Shown one piece after another: positions 1 through 12,200 of a DNA stretch of 64,000 nucleotides. Location of the stretch: NCBI GenBank assembly GCA_902806575.1, contig CADCXD010000018.1, positions 2,976,001 through 3,040,000 of the forward strand, in the 5' to 3' direction. Both the position numbers and the translations under genes were made by a program. The stretch comes from Jackrogersella multiformis. Its lineage: Eukaryota; Ascomycota; Sordariomycetes; Xylariales; Hypoxylaceae. The first letter of the stretch is position 1. The number at the start of each line of letters is the position of its first letter. The notes beneath the pieces were generated by a model. The model was not told the DNA's origin, did no database searches, and worked only from the letters and a program-made list of their open reading frames with translations.

Positions 1-2414
1 TAGCTCATCCCTCACACGTGTAAAATTGGACCACAGCACAACTTGCATCTACACACGAACATTTTCCTTGAATTAACTCGAAAGAAAGAACGAACTCATT
101 CACGAGACCACGAAAGAGCACTACGACCACCGTATCTGTATCTGCTGCATGGATGGGTGGAGGGAAAAACGTCCCGGATACCTTTTCTTTTCTGCATAGC
201 GGAGAGACCTTGCACCTTTTTTTGACGACGTTTCAGTTCGACATATCTTTTTTTTTTTCTGCCGCCACATCTTGTTTATCATCATTTCCCTGCGGAACTG
301 GTTCTACTTCGAGCTTGGAGTCATCTAAGACGGGTGGCAATTTTTCCTGGAGGGTTTAACTGGGCGTTAGGAGTGCTGCGGACTACGGTTGGACGAGCAG
401 GACAGGGTTCTGGCATTTGTTTTGCGTTCGGCGGTGCTAACAGTTTTCCCTTCTTCTATCTTCTCCGTGTGCTGTCCACGCCTACTTGAGGTACATAGGG
501 GTGGAAATTTTTATGCGAGAGCGGAGTTACAATATACCTGTCATCATATCATATCACATCATACCATACCTATCTCCCTATCTACCTATCTGAACAAACA
601 GAAACGGAGTAGGGCGAGCTAGTCAATCTACAAAGTCGATGAAACCTATCCCATCTTGACCCGTAACGAGCCACGGGACACGGCGTTAAGCGTCGGAAAT
701 GCCACCGCCAGACACATGGCCTGCGGTATTTGGATAATTAGCTTAGGGCAGGCGGCGGGTAGACAGACGTGTCCATCATCCGCCCGAGCACCAAGCATCA
801 GACACCACGGACGTTAGGACGTTAGGACGCGAGATAGATGGCGAGCTACCGCTGCTGTCCGGTACGCAGTTGCTGCGTGACCCAAGCCCACCCTGCCTAT
901 GGCGATGCGGCTGACACGTATGCGACGGGAACTGGGTAAGCTTTATCATACGCGGGCGAGGGATCGGGGGGTTTAACGGGCGAGACGAGGGGCACGCATA
1001 GGTGGTTTTGTATGTATGTATGTATGTATGGTGTATGTATGTAGGTAGGTATGTATGTGCGCGCGTGTAGTGTCCCTATGGGTGCTGCGGGAGTATGTAG
1101 GTAATAAACATGTTTCCGTCGCAGTGGATGACACGCTTCTGGCTGCCCCTGTACGGGTTGGACGTCCGGAGGGCAGGTAGGAAGATCGTTAGGTGGGTAG
1201 GTTGGGTAGGTAGATGTAGATAGCCCTAGGGGGATGGAGGCAGGCAGATAGGTAGGAAGGTAGATAGGCAAGCAGGTCGTAGCAGAAGACCCCGAGGTAA
1301 AAACATCCGCCCTATAAGCTCTAGCCTATGGAGCTACTTATTTATGCGACTTTCCTTCTGTATATCATCCACGGATAGGTATAGCTTAACAACCACGAAG
1401 AAGGTAGGATATACAAATTTGACTCGGCTCGACTCAGCTGCAATGTTCAACATGCATCGAATAAGAAAAATACCCTAAGGAATCTACATCTGCCGACCAG
1501 ACCAAGATAGACGGACAGACTGACTGTCAGACAGACGGGCGAAGGGATGGCCCAACGCCAGCCCAATGATCACGTTGGCGTGTATGTAAACATGAGACAC
1601 CCAATGCACGACTAGGTCATATTCGTCAACGCCCCCTCCCCTTCTTCATATTTATGTGTCTTCCACTATCCCACTATCCCATTATCCTATCGTATCCTAC
1701 CGTATGTATGTGTATGCGTGTATGGAGAGACACTATAGAGGATCTCAAAGTGGGAGTTAGGATTGGAGTAAGCACGCACCTACATACATACGAGAGGGAG
1801 GGACGGAAGGTCAAAAGAGCTCGAGCGAATCAATGCCCCTATCCATACCGAAAAAAAACCCAAATCCAAAAACCCGGTAGTCCGATCACGTAATGTGGAA
1901 AGCGCGCACGGGAGCGACACGACATGAGAGGCGGCCCGCTGAATGGGGAGGGGGGAGGGGGATACGAAAAAAAACCTACCTAGGCTCGGGCCCTGCCGTC
2001 GCGCTTACCACTCCTCTTCTCATAATATAAGGTTATTTATAGTTTGCTTTGTATAGACTGTAGGTGCCTATCGTATACTAGTTATCTAACAATGCTATGC
2101 CAATAGATGTCAAGGGGCGTCAGGCTTGAATACTACCTAGGTAGGTATCGAGTAATACATATGACGAGGGGAGTACGACAAGGAGAAGCGGGAGTACATA
2201 GGTGTATAGTATAGGTGGGTTTGCGCTTCGATGCTAAATACATGCGATAATGTGGAAATCTAAACCTCGATTTTCCCATCATCCTTTTGTGTCCAGAGAA
2301 AGTTTTGTTCCTTCTCTAATAGCGCAACCAGTTCAAGTGATGTGTGGTGGACGAGACTACTAACCTGAGTCAGATACTGATCTCGACTCGTAGCGTAAGG
2401 GCTTGTTCGGACTC
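1..2414. other. Intergenic region with tetranucleotide repeats
   Basis: I see no supportable gene here. The longest frame, on the minus strand at 897-1271, is low-complexity (Pro/Thr/Tyr-rich) because it reads TATG/TAGG microsatellite DNA. A (TATG)n tract runs about 1011-1058, followed by mixed TAGG/TATG repeats near 1195-1275. The first CCTAGG-centred tracts of the window appear near 1977-1983 and 2138-2148. The right end is presumably the 3' untranslated region of BFR1. Confidence 0.7.
1011..1058. repeat. (TATG)n microsatellite
   Basis: About ten TATG units, interrupted once by G and once by TAGG units. Confidence 0.85.
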
Positions 2415-4007
2415 CTAAGCCGACTTCTCCTCTAGCGACGCCTCTTGCAAATCTGATGTTACAGCCGCCACCTTGTCATCGGACTTCTTATCCCCGTTGA
2501 CACCGTTGGGGGTTGCGGTGCCAGAAGCTTCAGCTGCCTCTTCAGCTTCGATCTTCTCGATTTCCTTCTTAGCCTTGTCGACGTTCTGGATTTCGTTAGT
2601 TAACATTTCAAAAAAGGTGTCTTAAGAATCACGACTTACACGCTGAGTCTGGGCCTGCTGGTCCGACTTCCAGTGTTCCAGCTTGGCCTTGATTTTCTCG
2701 GCAACAGCAGGAACGTCGGTGGCGCTCATGGGAGGGTCAATTCCCATGAATGCGCAGTCGTCGATGACAGAAGGCGGGCAGTTGTACCCCTTCTCGACGA
2801 TACCGCCTTTCTCGACGGCACCACCCTTCTTAGCCTTTTTGCCCTTCTTCACGGCTGGCAGGTAATCGTCGTCACGGTCCTCCTTCCGTACCAATCGAGT
2901 TCCCTTCAGACCAGCATCGTCAACTTTTCGCGAGGCTTGAGCACCCAGTCCACTATCAGCCAGGAGAGGGGCCTTCTCGGTAGAGGTGGAGGAGGGGTCG
3001 AAGAAGTGGAGCAGACTGTTGGCTCTTCGAATCTCCTCGAGATAAGCAGGGTCGCTAGCCTCCTGGAGCATCTTCTGCGCGCGCTCCTTCTTCTTCTCCT
3101 TATCGAAGCGTTCGCGCTCGGCCTTCTGTCGTTCGCGAGCTCGCTGGCGGGCTTCACGCTCATACTCAGCAAACGCCTTCTTCGCACCGTAGTAGTCGTC
3201 CTTGATCTTTCGCACGGCCTGGAACTTCTCCTGTTGCTCGTTCTGCAGCTTGGTTCTCTCATCGCGCAGGGAATTCAGATTCTTGAACACCTCGTCTTGT
3301 TCCGCCTTGATGCTGTCCAGTTCGGTCTGTATCTTAGTGTATTGGTCGCTAAGCGCACGTGCCTCCGGGTCATCCATGCTGTCCTTGATTTCCTTGATCT
3401 TGGACTTCAACTCATCGATTCCCTTCTGCGAGGTGTCAAACTGTGCGAAGTTCTTGCGCTGCTTTCGGAGATTAGAGATTTCGGCGAGGGCCTTCTTCTC
3501 ATCAACCAACTTCATCAAGCCGCCGTTAACTTGCTTGTCGAGGTGTTCGATCTCGCGGTCGACATCTTCGACACTCTTGAAGGATACCTTGCCCCGCGCA
3601 CTCTTCTGTTCGGTGATACGGGAGCGCAACTGTTCATCGAGTCGCTTGATCTGGTCCATCTTGGTATTGCGATTATTCTTGCCAGCGCCTTGCTTGTTAC
3701 GGATTTCGTTGGCTTGAGTGATGAGTTCTTGACGGCGTTTCTGAGTGGGTGATTGGGTGTCCTTGTTCTTGTTTGGTACGGCGAGCTCGACCTTTTGTTT
3801 CACAGCGTTCTACATTGACCGTTAATATTTGATTCGTCTCCCGTGATTAGGCCCAGGATCAGGATTACATACATATTTAGCGAAGGATTCTTGGTACTCC
3901 TTCTCGGCCTTAGCCAATTGCTCATTGAAGAGATCGACATCGGGCTTCTCGGGCTTCTTCTTATCGGTAGCCGGCGCGGCAGCGGGGGTAGCAGCTACAT
4001 CAGCCAT
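2415..4007 (-). CDS. Bfr1-family nuclear segregation / mRNP-associated protein
   Basis: Three exons, 4007-3873, 3809-2640 and 2585-2415, give 491 residues. The introns of 63 and 54 nt start GTATGT and GTAAGT, and the second carries a CTAAC branch site close to its CAG acceptor. Both junctions are phase 0. The protein is almost entirely charged coiled coil, rich in Lys, Glu, Arg and Gln, with a basic-glutamate stretch (about residues 255-300) and a Gly/Lys-rich segment near residue 370. The C-terminus is an acidic/Ala tail. Length, layout and the opening of the long exon (PTQKRRQEL) fit yeast Bfr1 (470 residues). In yeast, Bfr1 binds polysome-associated mRNPs at the ER, influences ploidy and suppresses brefeldin A sensitivity. 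It is transcribed divergently from RPB5. The 359-codon frame on the opposite strand is a shadow of the biased codon use. Family call is firm; function is by homology only. Confidence 0.9.
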
Positions 4008-4822
4008 GATTCCGACGATGATGTAAGTCGTGTCGTTTTTTTTTTACCGAAGCTCGTTAACGACGATGGATGGATCGGAATAAGAGAACGAATGGAACGA
4101 GGAACTAGGAATTAGGTAATAACGGAGAGCGACTAATCGAATAAAACCTCAGTCTATATAAAAGAGAGTGAGATATAGTATAGTCAAGTATCGTATAAGC
4201 AGAGAAGGCCAGATCTCAGGGTCCTGATGGCCTGCCAGGTTCAGCGGAGGAAAAATTTGGAGTTCGAGGTCCACTGGTAAAAGAAAAAAAAAAGGTGAAT
4301 AATCTCACATTCAATTCACTAAAGTATCCTAGTATTTTTTTTGCTGATATAACTTGTGCCGAACTTCCACCGCCATCCAGTAAGCAAACTTACTGTGACC
4401 CATAAAGTGGAGTGACTCGGTACGTACCAATCCATCTGTACAGGGATTGCAATGTTGTCTCGGACCACCACATGAATACTTAGGTACTTACAGTCCAGCA
4501 TATAGGTACGTACCTTATCCGCATCCCACCCCTGCAGATAAGGCCAGGACCAGTCAGGTACGAGGTACTCGTGGACCTTGGAATTTTCCATCGTCCTCCT
4601 AAGACAAGGCTGAACTTTGCTGAACTTTGCTGAACTCTGACTCTGCATTGTCCTCCATTCTTTTTACTTGTCAATTCTTCACTCTCATTTAGACCAAGCC
4701 AGACCCAACCCAACCCACTTTCACTACCTCACACAAATCGCGATAAACATTTCACATCCGCGCAACTTCCACCTGTTCGATCGCGCGCACCTAGTATAGT
4801 AGTTGCCGCATTAGTTCCCACG
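4008..4822. promoter_or_regulatory. Divergent BFR1/RPB5 intergenic promoter region
   Basis: This 815-nt spacer separates the start codons of two divergent genes, so it should hold both promoters and 5' leaders. Visible elements are T-runs just upstream of the BFR1 start (about 4036-4046), an A-run near 4283-4294, and a 10-nt direct repeat (TGAACTTTGC, two copies plus a variant) at about 4611-4640. No long reading frame looks coding. No binding site is assigned. Confidence 0.5.
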
Positions 4823-5805
4823 ATGGCGGACCAGGACTACAGCAGCGGCAACGAAGCCAACGAGAAGATCGTAGTCAAAACATGGCGGGCGTGGCGAACC
4901 ATCCACGAGATGGTCCAAGACCGAGTAAGCGACCGATTCTTTACCTTCAGTCGACTACTAGTCTTTCAAAATATAACTCTCGCCACGGTTTCTTCGGCGC
5001 GAAAATAACACCATCGCATCCTCTGCTACAACACCAGGCTAGACTAGCTCTATGTTCTGCTGCGCAAAGATGGTTTTCATGCATACCCGATACTAATGCG
5101 CTGGCAGGGCTACGAACTAGCCGACGAAGAAGTTAACGTCTCCCTCGACTCGTTCAAGCACCTATACTGCAACATCGACGGCTCTGTCCTGTACGTAATC
5201 CCAAAGCAGCAGCAAGCCGAGAGCAAGTCACGGGATATATTTTAAGGTAGCCAGCTAACAAGCCCACCACCAACAACAGCCGCTCCAAGCTCAAGTTCTC
5301 CGCGCGCCCGAGCCCCGAGATGATCAAGAAGATGGCGGCGCCGGCCACGCCGTCGAACCCGGACCCCAAGGCCGACGTCGGCACCATCTGGGTGGAGTTC
5401 TTCGACCAGGAGGCGCTCGGCGCGGACCAGATGCGGCAGTTCGGCAAGTTCTGCGCCAACGAGAACCACGCGACGGGGATCCTGGTCTCGCACGTGTCCG
5501 TGTCGCCCTCGGCCAAGAAGGAGATCGCCAAGTTCGCCCAGTGGACCTCCATCGAGTGGTTCCTCGAGGAGGACCTGCTGATCAACATCACCCACCACGA
5601 GCTCGTCCCGCGCCACGTCGTCCTCAGCCGCGAGGAGAAGGCCGCCCTGCTCAAGCGCTACCGCCTCAAGGAGACCCAGCTCCCCCGCATCCTCCAGCGC
5701 GACCCCGTCGCCAAGTACTTCGGCATGAAGCGCGGCCAGGTCGTCAAGATCATCCGCGCCAGCGAGACCGCCGGCCGCTACGCCAGCTACCGGTTGTGCG
5801 TATAA
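4823..5805 (+). CDS. RNA polymerase I/II/III common subunit Rpb5 (RPABC1)
   Basis: Three exons, 4823-4924, 5108-5190 and 5280-5805, give 236 residues, close to the roughly 210-215 of the family. Introns begin GTAAGC and GTACGT and end CAG. The split codon at the second junction is restored as CT|C. Exon 1 and the start of exon 2 form the N-terminal jaw domain (MVQDRGY followed by EEVNVSLDSFK). The end of exon 3 is the conserved assembly domain shared with archaeal subunit H, including HELVPRH, PRILQRDPVAKYFG, RGQVVKIIR and the terminal ASYRLCV. Rpb5 sits in the lower jaw of all three nuclear RNA polymerases near downstream DNA. Codons in exon 3 end almost always in G or C, unlike most genes here; this creates long antisense frames that are not genes. 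BFR1 is divergent upstream. Confidence 0.97.
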
Positions 5806-7575
5806 TACCCAGGCACACACGAATCGAATCAGATCAGATCAGATCAAATCAACAGCAATCAACCGAGAACGCTGGGGGGGTCCGAGCAGGCGATCGTGCG
5901 AGCTCGGAAGGACGAGGACGACGAGGAGGAGGTGGTGCAGGAAACCCATTTGCAAAAAACACCGGCGTCTACGAGCATGAAACTTGATTTGGCTGGAGGG
6001 TGGGCGTTACATGGTTTTGGTAGTCAGGGGTTACGCAGATTCTGTCCCGATAGTGCTAATGGTTTTTGCTGCCGACGAATGAGATACTTTTGCCATTACT
6101 CCTACCGTATCAAATCTGTGCGTACCTAGGCATGCGTGTGCAGGTGCGAAGAAAGAAGGGGAAAACTACGGCCCAGAGATTAATTACATGCCTAGAATAC
6201 AAAATGATAGCCGTCCCCGTCGTGGGATCTAGTAGTACCCTCTTAACTGGTTTATACCGTAAGAAAGAGTATTATATGTGCGTTTTCTCCAACTAGAGCT
6301 TCCTATTTCCCAGTCCTAGCGTCGATTTGATTCCCTCCAACAATTACCATCACGGACCCCGCCTCCTGTCTCCCTCTCCTCTTGAATATACTAAGTTTCC
6401 GTTCGAAGCGTATACTCGCTACCTTCTATCAAGCAAGCAAGGGCGTAAAAAGTTACCATTTTACTTGTCAGTTGCACTGGAGCCGCAACTAATGCACGGG
6501 ATTCGCATGTTCTCGAATTGATTAATATCTATCCCTCCTATCTCCATTTCTACAAGTCTTCGAAACCAATGCCATGAATAGACCAGTAGTACTTTATATA
6601 TATCACCAATAAATAATGACGATAAAAAGGTAAGATACTATCTTATATTCCAAGATCTACTGCAGATCTAATAGGTATGTAATGGTTTATGAAACAAAAA
6701 ACGGGCTTGTGGCCCTGGGGTATATGGTAAATAAGGTACAAGACAACAAAAATAATAAAATCAAATATACAGCAACAAAGCTCAAGTATGGGATACGGCC
6801 CGTTATGCTTTGATAGCAAAGTTCGTATCATCATCCCAGAGGATTCCCTTGAGTCCCTGTTTTGCTGGTGTATATCCATCCTAACTCCGTAGGCAAGACC
6901 GTAACCCCTTTCTGCGCTTGATTCGCGTATGATAAAACCTCATAAGACCCCTCCTCCAAAAAACGCCGTGAGTCTTGGGACCGGCTCTCCACCGCCAATA
7001 TAGAATACGCCTGACTGAAAATTTACCCGGTTCCGTGTCGTTTAAAATTTTCGTATATATATATGTATTTGTACAGCGCATGCAAGACTCTCGGCATCAA
7101 CGTCGTAAATCTCATAAGAGGTAGGGTTCAAGAATAAAGAGGTATATGTTAATGGAAAAGTCGGTATTCGTAAATTTCACCAGTCTCCCCTACTCGTGAG
7201 TTTTGTTCGTTAATCCCAGGAACTGTAGGCGGCCTCTGGTGGAATAATATGGGGTACGGGTCCAACGACGGTAAATATATTAGAAGATGATCGTTATGTA
7301 GATAATTCTCTAGATGTAAATAAGCCGTAATAGAAAGGTGCGTAGAGGGTATAATAGGTAAGTGTCATTAGAGTGGGTCGAGTCCTCTCGCGATGTCTAC
7401 TTCGAGATGGTGTATTAAGGGCGATTCTTTCTCGCGACCGTAATCGACCCAGCCTTACTAATGAAGACGCGACCATGTGAGGTATTTGGATAACGGTAGA
7501 CGTTTGTGAATCGAAACCGTACGTATGTTACCCACAACCGAGAGAAGTTCCCAAGTTTGCGCTCAACGTCAACTA
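5806..7575. other. Convergent intergenic region, no gene seen
   Basis: This lies between the 3' ends of RPB5 and the rhodopsin-domain gene, so it should hold both 3' untranslated regions and terminators. A short GATCA tandem array sits at about 5829-5848 and a CCTAGG occurrence at 6126. The remainder is AT-rich with only short frames whose composition does not look coding. Confidence 0.6.
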
Positions 7576-9223
7576 TCAAGATATAGGGGTCTTTTCGGGC
7601 AGATCCTCCAAGCTTTTCGGTTTTGGGTCTGTTTCGTTCGAACTGCCACGGCTGTCGCTAGATTCGCTTATTACTTCTTTGGGATCTTGCGGTATTGGCT
7701 CCAGTTCGGTCCCGTTCCTAGAACTTGATCGAGATTGCCTGGAAGCGAAGGGACTGAGAAAACCACCTAAGTCTTGCAGTATTACTTGAGACCCGCGTCG
7801 GAAGCCATTGGCGGGTGCTTGCAAGGTAGCTAAAGGAGAGGCGGGAGAACGAGGCGATGGTGGCTCAATACTGGAATTATAACTGTCCCGTAAGCTTCGA
7901 GGCGTCTCGCCGTCCAGTAATCCCCCAACGTCGAAGAAAGAAACCCTGCGAGTTAAAGTAGAGTTGCTTCGTGACGCAGTGATTTGGTCTCGACCTAAGA
8001 GGGAGTCATCACTGCGTGTAGCATTGCTTGGATTTCGTCGAGGGAATTCCCAGTTATCCATCTCCGCAACAGACTTGGTACGGCTTCCCCTTCGATTTTG
8101 CTGTACTGTAGAATCGCGAAGTTCACGATCCACACCAAGCCCCAAGTCTCTTACAAGATCTTCGTCACTACCCCAATGTCTGTGGATCGTAGGTCTCCGT
8201 TCAGATGTACGGTCGATGGAGTCGGCAGCTGTAGAACCATGCCTGTATCTAGACTTCTTCACACCGCGATCCCGGACAAAGGATCCAAGCACCAACGTAT
8301 TAGCTGAGGCTGTGGCGAAGAGGAGTTCAACGGAAGCAAGCAGGGATCGGATCTGCTGGTTTCCTTGGAGACGAATTATCCGAGGAACTCGATATCCCGT
8401 GGTCCCAACAACAACCAGGCTCGTCGAAAACAACAGTGTTAGTTGAATCTTCTTCTTGGTAGTCATGGAACTCGTGAGGATTATAGGGATCGGGTAGAAG
8501 ACGAGAAGGAGGTCCGTCATGATGTTGCAAGTTGCCATTGTGATGAGCTGTACGTATCCTTGACGGCACTCGGCCCCGGGATCGGGCATTACTTGCCAGT
8601 AATGGGAAAATGGTTGGCACTCTGTTAAATTCGCTATCACGGTAGCCACAAAGGTCAAGACCAGAGTAGCCCGCATGAAGAGCAAGACGATTTCATGAGA
8701 TCTATTCCAGGCAATACTCGTCAGGCGTTTGAAGAATTCGAGGATGGCGCTCTTAAGGATCCAGAGGCTTAAATCAAAAACAAGTCAGCATATAAACAAT
8801 AGACCCAGAAAGCATAGGTAGGGTTAATGGAGATGCCACCGGCTTGATGAGCTACACCGGAGAACTCAGGGATACGCAGGGGTGAGATACATACGTTGCT
8901 GCATAGAAGAACCGGCTAGCAAGGACTAACCCACTTGCAATAGACCTCCTGTGAATTTCCTCGGCAGTCAGCTCGGTAAAATGCGCATTGTTGGTTCCGT
9001 AGAGGAGGATGATATGAACACATCCCATACGCAAGTAAAGCGGGATTATGGCCAACGCGGCGGTTATGTCCTCTCTGAAAAGCTTCTCTGACCGAACGAA
9101 GCGGCCTACAACGCGCAGCACAATTATCGTAGTGCAAAATAATGTAATCCACCAGCAAACCAAGAGGGTTGGTTTGTCTTGTTCAGGGGTATGGAGCGGC
9201 GGCGGTGATGAGTACAGGGACAT
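7576..9223 (-). CDS. Fungal rhodopsin-domain integral membrane protein (Pth11-like class)
   Basis: Two exons, 9223-8895 and 8767-7576, give 506 residues. The 127-nt intron has a GTATGT donor and AAG acceptor, and the split codon becomes AC|C. The N-terminal part of about 270 residues is hydrophobic. Segments near residues 20-40, 55-75, 90-113, 130-155, 165-190, 200-225 and 235-260 suggest the seven-helix fold typical of this large fungal family. Family-like features are the WILKSAILEFF stretch after helix 3, a Cys/Trp-containing loop, and the TSGYR-type motif seen here as TTGYRVPRI. The last roughly 230 residues are a Ser/Arg-rich, probably cytoplasmic tail with many candidate phosphosites. 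Members are often called Pth11-like and thought to sense surface or nutrient cues, but most have no tested ligand. No CFEM cysteine domain is present. Family confident, function unknown. Confidence 0.85.
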
Positions 9224-12200
9224 CTTGTCTCTGCTTGAGCTTGACCACGCCCGTCAACCTCCGGAGAGGGACGAGCGGGGAATGAAGCGTCGTCTTCAGA
9301 AGACGCCGGCTACAGTAGAACCGACGATTCTCACGGATGAAAGTGAAGGGTTAATCAGCCCACCGCAACATGTGTTCGCGGACGGTTGCAGCAACTTGAA
9401 GTCTCCTTCCCTTTCCCTCCTTTTCGTTAAGATCCGGATAAAAGCGGCAGTATGAGCGTTGTTTGTTGTACTCGGAGTCGATACCCAATTTACTGAAAAA
9501 CATCTGTAGACTAAGCAGACCCAAAGTATAGTATTCCACTTATGACTATTCCACTTATGACGTTGAATAAGTGGTATGTGATCTTCTACCGGCGACACGA
9601 GCGTCCAGTCTACCCGATGATGCATAGACTACGCAATTACAACGATATCGGCGGTTGACGGCATAGAGCATCAATGACCTCCGACTGCACATCGTAATAA
9701 ATATATCGCTTTTGTTGTTGATACGATTGTATGTAAGAGAATTATATGTGGTGTAGAAGACAAGTAGTGTAAGAGACGAAGAGATAGAAATGAACCTATG
9801 GGGGAGACTCCGAGAAGATGTTGTAGTTTAGTATTGGTTTAGTACGGATCCATTGGTACCTAGGTAGACATGGACATGGACAGACAGCATGGATTATGTA
9901 GATTTAGATTTAGAAAGGAGGGACCAGAGACTTGGGGAAGGTTGGTGAGGGTTAAACGTTATCATGTTAAACGTAGGTGTATACGGGTAGCTACCTTGTA
10001 CCCTGATGTACCCTGGTAGCTAACGAGGGTTCTAGGTTAAGGCTAATCATAGCATAAGTGTCGCATAGAGAATTGATATGGAAGTACATACTAGGTACCA
10101 CATCATCATAGGTATCACCACATCACCTAATCTCAGAAAGTACTACCAACTACCTCTTAGTGTACATAAGATACTAATAGATTATAGGTATTAGGTATAG
10201 GTATACTAATTAAGTAGATACGTACCCGCCACGACAGCTCATTGATAGTCCCATATGTAGTCCCACACGAGATAAAACCATCGAACAGTTTTGCAAAAAA
10301 AAGTACGTACTAGCTGGGGATCAACCTTGACATCCTTGACATCCTTGACTTGGGTCCCCGTTAGATGGGATTGATCCACATTATGTACCTAAGGTAGTTC
10401 GAGCCGGGATGTGCTGCCCAGGTGCTATCATTATCTCGTTATCTCCATTATCTCACTACATACATAGGTACCTAGGTAGTACATACTTACATGCATCACA
10501 TACACCCAATATGCACGATGACCTCGACCAGGAAAGTAAGGTAAGAAGAAGTATGTGTGTATGGATGTAATAAGATGTAATAAGATCCCACGCCCGAGGG
10601 AGGTACTACATACACTTACATATGTTGTGCGAGCACACCATTTCCCGTGTCAAGAGCGGACAATTGCAGCTCACGTACCTACCTACCTAAGGTACCTAGG
10701 TAGGTATTGTGTAGAACATTGATTCGACATATAACTCAGGGCTTGGAACTGATAAGTGTGTTTGTGCTAACTTATAACTTATGGTGATTGGTGATTCACT
10801 TTTCCATTAATGCAACTACCTAGGTACCTAGTAGACTCTCATGAGAGAGCGGCTCGAAAAATCCGGGAATCCCTTCAAAATAATACGGCGCTAATCTTTT
10901 CATAGCATCTGCCCGCCGCGAAGGAAGGCTGAAAAAAAAAATTCCCAGCATTTCCAACTACAATATTCGTATTTGCAGGTGGGCTACTTTCGTATACGAT
11001 GCGAAAGAGGCCAGTTAACGATGTTACATCCAAGGAAATATGTACTTATGTACTTATGCCCTTGGAGTGGCAGAAATGGGTAGGCATATCGTGGGGCTCG
11101 CCAACCAACCCAGCCTGCTGCCCAGCGAACCTATGCCGTCCCCACGCTTTCTAGTTAGCGCCGACGCCGTCACAATACATGCCATGAACTTGCGTGATTG
11201 GCTTAATACGAATTTGTTAAGCGAGTCGCGTTAGAAGAGTCAGAGGAATCTCGGCCGGGACCTAACGAAGATTGCGCACGCGAGTCCCGGGTTGGTCTTT
11301 TGGCCTTTTGAAAAATAGAGCCAACAGAGCCACCAGAGCCACCAACCAGGGTCGAAGGAAAGCTAGATAGTCAGATAGCGTAGATAAGTTAAGGCAGTAA
11401 GGGTATCGGACCGGGCCCGTTCGAAATTTCAAACCTAGCGAAGTCATGGCTCGGAGCTTGAGCGTAGATAAGGAGAATTTAAAACATACATACATACACT
11501 AGGTACATACACTACACGTACCGCAGACGCGGACTCGGAGCTATTTGGTTTTTTCTTTCTTTTGATTGTGCCTATCTCAAAAGTTAGTGCGGCGAAGCAA
11601 AAGCGAGACCCCGAAGGAATATACATCTTAACTAGTCCATTGATCCTGATCGTGATTCTAGACTCAGCCGCAGATAGGGCTTCCAGTTTATACCTACATA
11701 GATAGGCACGTCCTATGGTACCTAGTACTAGGTAGGGGCTGCGGCTAACGGCACGGTAGCTTCCATCTTCTTGGTTATCATCACGTACCTAGGTACCAGG
11801 CAGTTTCCTACAAGCTGACGTTTAACCCGAAGTCATGTGCCCCCATAGAAGAGAAATACCACTATCGGGTTATGAAGCAGCGTATGCTAATCACTGTACC
11901 TAACGCAATTGTCTATCGATCTTAGTCTATCCGTAATGGAGGCGGAGGTACCTAAGTAGGTAGTTATCGACGTTATAATGTGACATCGAAATGGCCTTGA
12001 GAAGCTTTGTCAAAGATTAGTATGGACAACAGCGCATACAGGTCAGCAAAGGTAACAACAAGCTGAGAAGCACTTACTAGTGTTGGTAACGCGGTCACGG
12101 GGGGACATTGTGATAGTAACATACCTACATACATAAGAGGCATAGAGTCTGTGACGCCCCCGGAAGGGAGAGAGGGTTAAGAAATAGATCATGTAGGGTC

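Noticed and set aside
897..1271. 124-codon minus-strand frame
   Set aside because: Low-complexity translation of TATG/TAGG repeats (Pro, Thr, Tyr, Ile) with no domain.
2673..3752. 359-codon frame on the plus strand
   Set aside because: It is antisense to BFR1 and arises from the Lys/Glu-rich coding bias; its Leu/Val-rich sequence shows no domain.
5242..5820. 192-codon minus-strand frame
   Set aside because: It is antisense to RPB5 exon 3, whose G/C-ending codons leave few stops on the other strand.
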